Positions 18,928 to 25,082 of a DNA stretch of 64,000 nucleotides are shown here, one piece after another. Position numbers and translations under genes: made by a program. The DNA is from Mycolicibacterium baixiangningiae (GTDB taxonomy: Bacteria > Actinomycetota > Actinomycetes > Mycobacteriales > Mycobacteriaceae), in the NCBI RefSeq assembly GCF_016313185.1, contig NZ_CP066218.1, positions 2,604,001-2,668,000 of the forward strand, written 5' to 3'. The notes below the pieces were generated by a model. That model was not told the DNA's origin. It made no database searches and was given only the letters and a program-made list of their open reading frames with translations. Each line of letters begins with the position of its first letter. The first letter of the stretch is position 1.

Positions 18928-19856
18928 GTCTTGACGGTCGGGACGGTCAGATGCATGAAGACCTCGTCGAGCGACGGTTTGCGCAGCGATATGTCCGTCA
19001 GCTCGATGCCGAGTTGGTCGACGCGGCGGAAGACCTCGGCGAATGTGGTGACGTGCTCGGGAGCGGGAACCGACACCGTGTTGGTGTCGGGGTCGACCTC
19101 GACGCCGTCCATATCGGCCAGTGCGGCGGCCGTTCGATTCAGATCGGCGGGGTTCTCCGGAGTGACCTGGCAGTAGCTGAACCCGATACGCCGCTTGAGG
19201 TCCTCGGCGGTCCCGCTGGCGACCACCCGGCCGGCGTTGAGGATGACGACCGAATCGCTCAACACGTCGGCTTCCTCGAGGTACTGGGTGGTGAGCAGGA
19301 CAGTGACGTCCTGAGAAGCCAAGGAGGACACCAGGTTCCACACATCGCGGCGGCTGCGCGGGTCCAATCCGGTGGTCGGCTCGTCGAGGAAGAGCACCTT
19401 CGGTGCGACGACGAGTGCGACGGCGATGTCGATGCGGCGCCGCATGCCTCCCGAGTAGGTCTGCACCCGCCGGTCGCCGGCGTGCTGCATCTCGAACTGC
19501 TCGATCAGCTCGTCGGCCCGGCGGCGCGCTTCGCGGCGGCGCAGTCCTCGCAGCCGGCCGAACAGAACCAGGTTCTCCCATCCGGTGAGTCGCTGATCGA
19601 GAGCGGCGTCCTGGCCGGTGACCCCGATGCTCGCGCGGACTTTCGCCGCGTCGCGGACGACGTCGAACCCCCCGACGATCGCCTGGCCACTGCTCGGCTG
19701 GATCAGCGTCGAAAGGATGTTGACCGTTGTCGTCTTTCCGGCGCCATTGTGGCCGAGTAGAGCGCAGATCGAACCGGTGGGAACGGAGAAGCTCACATCC
19801 TGCAATGCGGGAACCTGACCCGCGAACGTTTTCGCAAGATTGTTTACTTCGATCAC
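18924..19856 (-). CDS. ABC transporter ATP-binding protein (DrrA-like)
   Basis: ATPase of a DrrABC-type exporter, 310 residues. Walker A is GHNGAGKTT (about 35-43), the signature is YSGGMRRR (about 135), and Walker B is VLFLDEPT (about 155) with a switch His replaced by Gln in TTQYLEEAD, as is common in DrrA. The last 90 residues form the C-terminal domain usual in DrrA-type ATPases. GTG 19856 is the first codon. A TATCGT -10 box 8 nt upstream suggests a leaderless mRNA. It starts the three-gene operon and diverges from a GT2 gene. Confidence 0.9.
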   Translation of the reverse strand: MIEVNNLAKTFAGQVPALQDVSFSVPTGSICALLGHNGAGKTTTVNILSTLIQPSSGQAIVGGFDVVRDAAKVRASIGVTGQDAALDQRLTGWENLVLFGRLRGLRRREARRRADELIEQFEMQHAGDRRVQTYSGGMRRRIDIAVALVVAPKVLFLDEPTTGLDPRSRRDVWNLVSSLASQDVTVLLTTQYLEEADVLSDSVVILNAGRVVASGTAEDLKRRIGFSYCQVTPENPADLNRTAAALADMDGVEVDPDTNTVSVPAPEHVTTFAEVFRRVDQLGIELTDISLRKPSLDEVFMHLTVPTVKT

Positions 19857-20154
19857 GAATTAGCACGATACCGTGGCGAACTGCGATCCATGACCCCGCG
19901 GGCCGCCACCGCTGCGCGGGAAATCGGGTCGTGATCCGGTGCGTCCCAACCGAACCGGACCGTCGCGCGTTGCTGTGTCAGGCCTTCTGCGCTATCGGTG
20001 CAGTTGGTCACGAGCAATGTCGGCCGTTCGGAGTCGCTGGGATTCGCCGATACCTCCCGCGAATTCGATCACAACCCGACCGGAGCCCGCCGCGCCGTTC
20101 GGCACAGCTGCACCAATATAGGCTGATCGCTACGACCGATCGATCGAGGATTGC
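19857..20154. promoter_or_regulatory. Divergent intergenic region between ABC exporter operon and GT2 gene
   Basis: About 300 bases without a supportable gene. On the minus strand TATCGT (19865-19870) stands 8 nt before the GTG of the ATPase gene. On the plus strand a TAGGCT element (20117-20122) could serve the GT2 gene, which has GAGGA about 7 nt before its GTG. No long palindrome or repeat was found. Confidence 0.45.
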
Positions 20155-20991
20155 GTGACCAACATTCGAGAACGACTGCCGATTGTCGCGGCGATCCCCA
20201 ACTACAACATGGGTGGTCACCTGCGCCGTCTGTTGCCGCAGGTGCTGGCGCAGGGCTATGACCGCGTATTCGTGCTCGACGATGCCTCGACCGATGACAG
20301 CGTCGAGGTGGTGGGCGGATTCGGCGACGCGGTCACCATGGTGCGAAGCGCCACCAATCAGGGCGCCGGGGCGAACCGCAACCAGATCATCGGCCAGGTC
20401 GACGACGCCACCGTCATCCATTTCATCGACGCGGATATGGACATCGCCACACCGCAGTCCGCCACGGTGGCCCGGGAACTGTTCGCCCGCTACGCCGGCG
20501 ACGGCGTCGGTGCGATCGGCGGCCTGGTGCGCCGGGCCGACGGCAGCCAGGAACCGTTCAACTACGGTCCGGTGTTCTCGCTGCGGACGAACGTCACCTC
20601 GTTCCCCTGGATGGTCGACCGGATCCGGCACCGCCCACGCCTGGTCGAGGTCTTCCGGCGCACCGGTATGCCCGGCACCGGGCAGTGGCCCAACATCCTG
20701 GACTCCCCGCAGCCGGTCGAGACCTACTGGCTGCACGAAGGGAACATGCTCATCCACGCCGGCGCGTTCCGCGCGGTCGGCGGTTACGACCCGAAGTTCC
20801 GGTCCCACGAAGCCCAGGACCTGGCCATCCGGTTGGACAGAATCGGGGTAAAGCGCCGCTTCGATCCCAGCATCGAGGTCGTGCACCACTACATCGACGT
20901 CCGGGGCAAGAACCGCAGCCGGTACGAACGGGAGGCCGTCCGGTACATGATCCGCAAGCACGGGTTGGTGCGGTTCCTCACCGACCACTGA
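20155..20991 (+). CDS. GT2-family glycosyltransferase
   Basis: Second family 2 glycosyltransferase, 278 residues. It starts at GTG 20155 after a GAGGA ribosome site. Visible are PNYNMGGHL near 15, the nucleotide-binding DDASTDDS near 42 and a classical DAD metal motif in FIDADMD near 92. A catalytic-base region HEAQDLAIR is near 223. Unlike the other GT2 enzyme of the locus it keeps the normal DxD triad. It is predicted to be cytosolic, adding a sugar to the lipid-linked or trehalose-based acceptor. It faces the fadD gene tail to tail with a 19-nt gap. Confidence 0.85.
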   Translation: MTNIRERLPIVAAIPNYNMGGHLRRLLPQVLAQGYDRVFVLDDASTDDSVEVVGGFGDAVTMVRSATNQGAGANRNQIIGQVDDATVIHFIDADMDIATPQSATVARELFARYAGDGVGAIGGLVRRADGSQEPFNYGPVFSLRTNVTSFPWMVDRIRHRPRLVEVFRRTGMPGTGQWPNILDSPQPVETYWLHEGNMLIHAGAFRAVGGYDPKFRSHEAQDLAIRLDRIGVKRRFDPSIEVVHHYIDVRGKNRSRYEREAVRYMIRKHGLVRFLTDH

Positions 20992-21010
20992 TCGGCTGGC
21001 GGCCTCCGGC

Positions 21011-22750
21011 TCAGGCGTCGAGGCGGGTGAACGCCCCTTCGCGGTAGAGCTCCGCGCAGGAGGCGCGGCGCACCTTGCCGCTGGTGGTGATCGGCAGCGA
21101 GCCGCGGGGCACAAGCACCAGATCGGCCGCGCTGATGCCGTGTGCCGTCGAGATCGCGCTGGTCACCCGGTTCTTCAGGTCCGCGAAGTAGGCGGCGACG
21201 TCCTCGTCGGTGTCGCCGCGCTTCCTGACCTCCACGATGGCGACGAGCTGTTCGGTCCGGTCCTGTTCGACAGAGATGGCCGCCACCCGCCCACCGGAGA
21301 TCTCCTGGATGGTGCCCTCGATGTCGTCCGGGTAGTGGTTGCGGCCGCGCACGATCAGTAGATCCTTGAGGCGGCCCATGATGAACAGGTCGCCGTCGGA
21401 GATGAAGCCCAGATCACCGGTGCGCAGCCACGGGCCCGCGTCGGTACCCGTCGACGGCGAGTCGAGGTAGGCGTTGAAGACGTCCTCGGTCTGTTCGAGC
21501 TTGCGCCAGTACCCCAGACACACGTTCTCACCGCGCACCCAGATCTCGCCGATCGCGCCGGCGGACAGTTCGGTCCTGGTCTGCGGGTCGACGATCCGCA
21601 CCGCGGGAGAATCCGGGCTGCCGTAGCTCACCAGCGCGGTACCCGCTGCGCTCGCGCAGCGCTTGGCGTGACCGGCCGAGAGCTTCTCCGGTTCGAAATC
21701 GACGATCGTCGGTGGCTTGCCGGGGGAGTCCGTCGCGACGTAGAGCGTCGCCTCGGCCAGCCCGTACGCGGGGCGCAGCACCTCTTCGGGCAGGTTGAAC
21801 TTGCGGAACCGCTGCGCGAAACGCTTGAGGGTGGCGTCGTGGACGCGCTCGCTGCCGCTGATGATGATGCAGACGTTGCCGAGGTCGTAGCCGGCCATGT
21901 CCTCGTCGGAGGTCTTGCCGGCGGCAAGTTCGAACGCGAAGTTCGGGCCTGCGGTGATGGCGTGCGGGCTGCTCGCCACCATCTGCATCCACCGCGCCGG
22001 TCGGGCGAGGAAGGACAGCGGGGTGGTGAACACCGTCTCCCAGCCGCCGAGGATGGGGGCGAACACCCCGAGTAGCAGCCCCATGTCGTGGTAGAAGGGC
22101 AGCCACGTCACCGCGGTGGTGCCGGGCGGCGCGATACCGCCGTAGTGCGCCAGGAACGAGGCCATGATCTGTTCGAAATTGGCCGACACGTTGCGGTAGG
22201 ACACCATCACACCCGCCGGGGTGCGCGTCGATCCCGACGTGTACTGCAGGTAGGCGGTCTCGGGACGCTCGATGCGACGGGACGCCGACTTGCGCCGGCT
22301 CTCCAGGTCGAGGAGGTCGACCTCGATCAGCGTCGCCGCCGTCTCAGCGTCCTCCGGTGCCGCGTACTCGGCGACCATGGCGCCGATCGACGACGTCGTG
22401 AGCACCACCGTGGGGGCGGCGTCGCGCATCACCGCGCTGACCCGTTCGTCGTGCACACCCGGCGTCGGCGTGGACAGCGGCACCGCGATGAGCCCGGCCT
22501 GCAGCGAGCCCAGGAACGCGACCAGGTAGTCCAGCCCCTGCGGGGCGACGATGACGGCCCGGTCACCCGGCTGGGCGAACTCGCTCAGCTCGTGGGCGAG
22601 GTTGACGGTGCGGCGATACAGCTGGGCCCACGTGAGCGTCTCGCGGACGCCGTCGGTGTCCTTCTCGTAGTCGATGAACGTGAACGCCGTGTCGTTGGGC
22701 TGCAGACTGGCGCGTTCCCGCAGCACGGTGGGAAGTGTTGACGCAGTCAT
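21011..22750 (-). CDS. Fatty acyl-AMP ligase (FAAL-type FadD)
   Basis: Activates a fatty acid as acyl-AMP and loads it onto a PKS. The chosen ATG 22750 gives 579 residues beginning [14 protein letters not shown], which matches FadD23/FadD28-type proteins in start and length; in-frame ATGs at 22799 and 22822 would add unmatched residues. The ATP-binding TSGSTR is at 171-176, a YGLAEATL adenine-site block near 345, WLRTGDLGF near 450 and a C-terminal SGKVRRASC. The insertion region typical of long-chain FAALs appears intact. It is the likely starter-unit supplier for the PKS at the left end, 17 kb away on the opposite strand; fadD24 is similarly close to pks5 in M. tuberculosis. Confidence 0.9.
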   Translation of the reverse strand: MTASTLPTVLRERASLQPNDTAFTFIDYEKDTDGVRETLTWAQLYRRTVNLAHELSEFAQPGDRAVIVAPQGLDYLVAFLGSLQAGLIAVPLSTPTPGVHDERVSAVMRDAAPTVVLTTSSIGAMVAEYAAPEDAETAATLIEVDLLDLESRRKSASRRIERPETAYLQYTSGSTRTPAGVMVSYRNVSANFEQIMASFLAHYGGIAPPGTTAVTWLPFYHDMGLLLGVFAPILGGWETVFTTPLSFLARPARWMQMVASSPHAITAGPNFAFELAAGKTSDEDMAGYDLGNVCIIISGSERVHDATLKRFAQRFRKFNLPEEVLRPAYGLAEATLYVATDSPGKPPTIVDFEPEKLSAGHAKRCASAAGTALVSYGSPDSPAVRIVDPQTRTELSAGAIGEIWVRGENVCLGYWRKLEQTEDVFNAYLDSPSTGTDAGPWLRTGDLGFISDGDLFIMGRLKDLLIVRGRNHYPDDIEGTIQEISGGRVAAISVEQDRTEQLVAIVEVRKRGDTDEDVAAYFADLKNRVTSAISTAHGISAADLVLVPRGSLPITTSGKVRRASCAELYREGAFTRLDA

Positions 22751-22927
22751 CGCGAGCCCTTCGTCCTTGCCATAGCGAACAATGGTTTCGAGCATAAGGC
22801 ACCCTGTGCAGAAACGGCGCATTCGCCCGCGAGGGTGAAAAGCGGTGCGGGCGTGGTGGATGTACTGCCCGGGCTTGGCCCGCCTACCTTTCGAAATGCC
22901 CGTATTCGATTGCTGTCGTCACGTCTG

Positions 22928-23662
22928 TCAGGGACGTGCGCCGGTGAACCACTTCGTCTTGATCCGCCACGAGTGTGCGGACGCAAGAGCAAAGCCGGCC
23001 CCGCAGAAACACGCGAACACCCAGACCAGCGTCCCGCCCTCGATGTCCTGCAGCCACGGCACGAACGCGGTGGCGATGCGGATCGCGCAGGCGATGATGC
23101 CACTCGCCGATGCGGCGAGGTAGATGTTCGCGATCCGGCGGGACCGCGGGTCCTTGCGCAGGACCAGCAGCGCCCGGGCGCCATACCCCAGCAGGTAGAT
23201 CAGCATTCCGCAGAGCATCAGCCAGTAGGCGCTGAGCCAGAAGTCGGTGGGCGTCTTGAAGAAGTCCGCCCGGTAGATGCTGACACCGTGGCCGGCGGAG
23301 AACGCGGCCAGCAGCAGGGGGATGCACAACGTCGCGGGGAGTTCGACATACCGCTTGAACGAGGTGTGCATGGCGTGGTCGTCCTGCAGGCGGCCCAGCG
23401 TGTTGTAGACGACCGCGGAGGCGGCCACGATGTAGAGGTCGTGGGCGATGTAGTCCTCGAGATTCCACTTGCCGGTGAGGCTGTGGAGCAGGTGTCCGAG
23501 GGTTTCGGAGGCGAAGGGGGACATCAACACCACGGCGCCCAGCTGCAGGGCGATGTTGAGGGTCGCGGCTACCTCCCAGCGACAACTCCACGTCACCCTG
23601 CGGATCCACAGACTCCACGCCATGCAGCCGATCGTGATGGCAATGAGTACCGCGAGTGTCAT
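22928..23662 (-). CDS. Seven-helix membrane protein paired with HTH regulator
   Basis: Protein of 244 residues with about seven hydrophobic segments (roughly 1-20, 30-50, 72-90, 108-124, 142-168, 183-205, 214-235) and short basic cytosolic loops. No enzymatic motif or known family was recognised. It follows the helix-turn-helix gene by 45 nt in the same direction, so co-transcription is likely. The pairing suggests a membrane sensor or an anti-regulator partner of the DNA-binding protein; this is inference only. The ATG at 23662 has no strong ribosome site. Confidence 0.7.
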   Translation of the reverse strand: MTLAVLIAITIGCMAWSLWIRRVTWSCRWEVAATLNIALQLGAVVLMSPFASETLGHLLHSLTGKWNLEDYIAHDLYIVAASAVVYNTLGRLQDDHAMHTSFKRYVELPATLCIPLLLAAFSAGHGVSIYRADFFKTPTDFWLSAYWLMLCGMLIYLLGYGARALLVLRKDPRSRRIANIYLAASASGIIACAIRIATAFVPWLQDIEGGTLVWVFACFCGAGFALASAHSWRIKTKWFTGARP

Positions 23663-23707
23663 CCGGAGTCGCTCTCGTGCTGAAAGGCTTTCAGCAAATT
23701 GTACGAC

Positions 23708-24067
23708 CTACAGCGGCGGAGCGTCGGGCCGCGGCGCCAATTCCGATAGTTTCGGCCTGCGACGGGTGACCGGCGGGGCCTGGGCAACCGTGGCAACGGT
23801 GAACGGCGCCGACTCGACGTAGTGCCACACTTCCTGCCGGCTCATGAGACCGAACCGGATCTGCAGGTCCGGATAGCTCAGTTCGAACCGGTCCGCGACA
23901 CGTCGCAGCTCTTCAGCGTCGGGATAGTTGTGCTCTTTGATGCGGCGGTAATACGTGCTGCTGGAGATTCCGAGCGCGTCGTAGATCGCCTTGGCCTCCA
24001 CATCGCCGTCGAGCAGGTAGTCGAGCAACGCTTTGAGCTGTCTGCCGTTCTCGTCAGTCCGTGGCAT
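23708..24067 (-). CDS. Small helix-turn-helix DNA-binding regulator
   Basis: A 119-residue protein with an N-terminal helix-turn-helix: residues about 24-45 (EAKAIYDALGISSSTYYRRI) have the pattern of an XRE/phage-repressor-like recognition unit. Next comes a helical RRVADRFELSYPDLQIRFGL block. The C-terminal 30 residues are Pro/Arg rich and probably disordered. ATG 24067 is chosen because a TATCGT -10 box sits 6 nt upstream, the leaderless pattern seen elsewhere in the window. It diverges from the condensation-like gene and precedes the 7-TM gene. The CCCATT-NN-TGGGA boxes at both promoters are the natural candidates for its binding sites. Confidence 0.75.
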   Translation of the reverse strand: MPRTDENGRQLKALLDYLLDGDVEAKAIYDALGISSSTYYRRIKEHNYPDAEELRRVADRFELSYPDLQIRFGLMSRQEVWHYVESAPFTVATVAQAPPVTRRRPKLSELAPRPDAPPL

Positions 24068-24073
24068 CAGTCC

Positions 24074-24079
24074 ACGATA
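24074..24079 (-). promoter_or_regulatory. Leaderless-type -10 element of HTH regulator gene
   Basis: TATCGT on the minus strand, 6 nt from ATG 24067. The CCCATT-NN-TGGG box (24089-24100) ends 9 nt upstream of it, where a -35 element would normally be. Confidence 0.55.
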
Positions 24080-24088
24080 GACGCTGTT

Positions 24089-24100
24089 CCCATCAATGGG
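24089..24100 (-). promoter_or_regulatory. Putative operator box 1 (CCCATT-NN-TGGG)
   Basis: Read on the minus strand, toward the regulator gene, this is CCCATT-GA-TGGG followed by A. It is an inverted repeat with CCCA and TGGG arms, overlapping the expected -35 position of the regulator's promoter. The same box in the same relation to its promoter recurs at 24169-24180, 80 bp away. The most economical reading is autoregulation by the adjacent HTH protein. Confidence 0.6.
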
Positions 24101-24101
24101 C

Positions 24102-24114
24102 AGTGGCAACCACT
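24102..24114. repeat. Small perfect inverted repeat between the two operator boxes
   Basis: AGTGG-CAA-CCACT, a 5-bp perfect inverted repeat next to operator box 1. It may be part of a wider operator or chance; its CACTG half also appears upstream of box 2. Confidence 0.3.
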
Positions 24115-24168
24115 TTTCGGATATTCCTGCCGTTATTGACATGGCCGTCACAGTTTTGGCACTGGTCT

Positions 24169-24180
24169 CCCATTTCTGGG
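24169..24180 (+). promoter_or_regulatory. Putative operator box 2 (CCCATT-NN-TGGG)
   Basis: CCCATT-TC-TGGG followed by A, oriented toward the condensation-like gene. It ends 10 nt before the TAGCGT -10 box at 24191-24196. Orientation, sequence and distance to the -10 match box 1 on the other strand. The plain TGGG/CCCA symmetry plus the asymmetric ATT suggest a dimeric protein with directional contact to RNA polymerase. Confidence 0.6.
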
Positions 24181-24190
24181 ACACACCGCG

Positions 24191-24196
24191 TAGCGT
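24191..24196 (+). promoter_or_regulatory. Leaderless-type -10 element of condensation-like gene
   Basis: TAGCGT followed by exactly 7 nt and then ATG 24204. It decides that ATG over the GTG at 24195, which lies inside the -10 box. Confidence 0.55.
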
Positions 24197-24203
24197 GACC
24201 GTC

Positions 24204-24854
24204 ATGGTCGCTCCCCACCTGGCTACACCGCACGACTTCGCGGCGGACGTCGCCGGATCCCCTCTGCGCCTGCGTGTCACCGACCGCGACGCCCCGCGGG
24301 GCGCCCTGCGCGACAGCCCGGTCCGGCTCTCGGCGCCGCTCGACACGGTGCTCACCCTCGAACTCGACGGCGCCGCGTTCGCGCTCGGACTGGCCGCCGA
24401 CGAGCTGCTGCTCGCGGCGTTGGGGCGCACCGTCGCCCGCACGATGGGTGAGGGCGTCGTCGCCGTCGACGTCGTCCGGGACGGCCGTTCGGCGCCGGCA
24501 GTGGTCGACCTGAGCTGCGTCGGAGAGCGCCACCTCGACGCCACCGGGATGGTGCTCATGGCGCACCTCGCGCTGACCGAACCGTCCACCCACCGCCTCG
24601 GCAGCTTCTTCGGCGACAGCGCGGCGGGCGCGGAGGTCTTCTTCAACTACGCCGGCACCACGCCGGCGCGCTCGGTCACCCCGCCCCTGCTCGGGCACGC
24701 CCTTGAGATTCGCGCCTACCGGGACCGCGGGGTCATGCAGGTGGACTGGTGGTTCGACGGCCAGCGGTTCGACCTCGCCACCGTGCAGGAGCTCGCCGAG
24801 CAGTTCCCGTTCGCCCTGATCGAGCTGACCTCGGAAGCGATGCCGTCGACGTAG
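24204..24854 (+). CDS. Stand-alone C-terminal half of an NRPS condensation/epimerization-like domain
   Basis: Protein of 216 residues. Its blocks follow the C-terminal lobe of condensation or epimerization domains in order: ADELLLAALGRTVAR (compare the usual ELLL-AL-RAL-R helix), then VVAVDVVRDGR where these domains have a VD-EGHGR strand, then EVFFNYAGT matching the FNY-G motif, then LEIRAYRDRGVMQVDW and a final FDLATVQELAEQF helix. The N-terminal lobe that carries the catalytic HHxxxDG is absent and nothing upstream encodes it. No carrier or adenylation domain is near. A catalytic role is therefore unlikely; a binding, partner or regulatory role is possible. No ribosome site is seen, in line with a leaderless mRNA. 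Confidence 0.7.
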   Translation: MVAPHLATPHDFAADVAGSPLRLRVTDRDAPRGALRDSPVRLSAPLDTVLTLELDGAAFALGLAADELLLAALGRTVARTMGEGVVAVDVVRDGRSAPAVVDLSCVGERHLDATGMVLMAHLALTEPSTHRLGSFFGDSAAGAEVFFNYAGTTPARSVTPPLLGHALEIRAYRDRGVMQVDWWFDGQRFDLATVQELAEQFPFALIELTSEAMPST

Positions 24855-24858
24855 CGGT

Positions 24859-24864
24859 TAGAAT
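24859..24864 (+). promoter_or_regulatory. -10 element of ileS leader
   Basis: TAGAAT, starting 5 nt after the stop of the previous gene. It places the transcript start near 24871, just ahead of the T-box Stem I. Confidence 0.5.
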
Positions 24865-24870
24865 TCCTGT

Positions 24871-25082
24871 CCAGCGGCACTGATCCGGCCATCACCGGGG
24901 AGCCTCCGGAAGAACGGTCGCGCGATTCTCGCGCGGCCCAGTAGAACCGGACGGGTGGGCCCGTCACAGCCTCAAACAAGCGGCGCACCTGCTGGTGCGC
25001 AAGCGGGGTGGTACCGCGGCGCTCGCGCATCGGCGTGACGTCGTCCCCGTGCCGGATCGTTCAGGCACAGGAGACAACCAGA
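24871..25082 (+). ncRNA. ileS T-box riboswitch (actinobacterial, translational type)
   Basis: Leader RNA that senses uncharged tRNA-Ile. The T-box sequence GGTGGTACCGCGG is at 25007-25019, holding the bases that pair with the tRNA acceptor end. Upstream, a short Stem I carries an ATC isoleucine specifier at 24891-24893 (context CCGGCC-ATC-ACCGG). Two further hairpins are visible: GCGCGA-TTC-TCGCGC (24920-24934) and GCGCACC-TGCT-GGTGCGC (24983-25000). No U-run terminator follows the T-box; instead the AGGAG ribosome site of ileS (25069-25073) lies about 50 nt downstream. This is the arrangement of actinobacterial ileS T-boxes that act by hiding the ribosome site. Low charged tRNA-Ile should open translation. 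Confidence 0.92.

Noticed and set aside
19857..20154. Possible small gene in the ABC/GT2 gap
   Set aside because: Open frames here lack motifs, ribosome sites and start-promoter spacing; the sequence reads as a divergent promoter region.
22884..23618. 244-codon frame in another register over the 7-TM gene
   Set aside because: Its translation is Arg/Pro-rich with no hydrophobic segments; the 22928-23662 frame has seven clear helices.
25008..25082. GTG at 25008 as start of ileS
   Set aside because: It falls within the T-box sequence; the GTG at 25083 has AGGAG 9 nt upstream and gives the expected N terminus.
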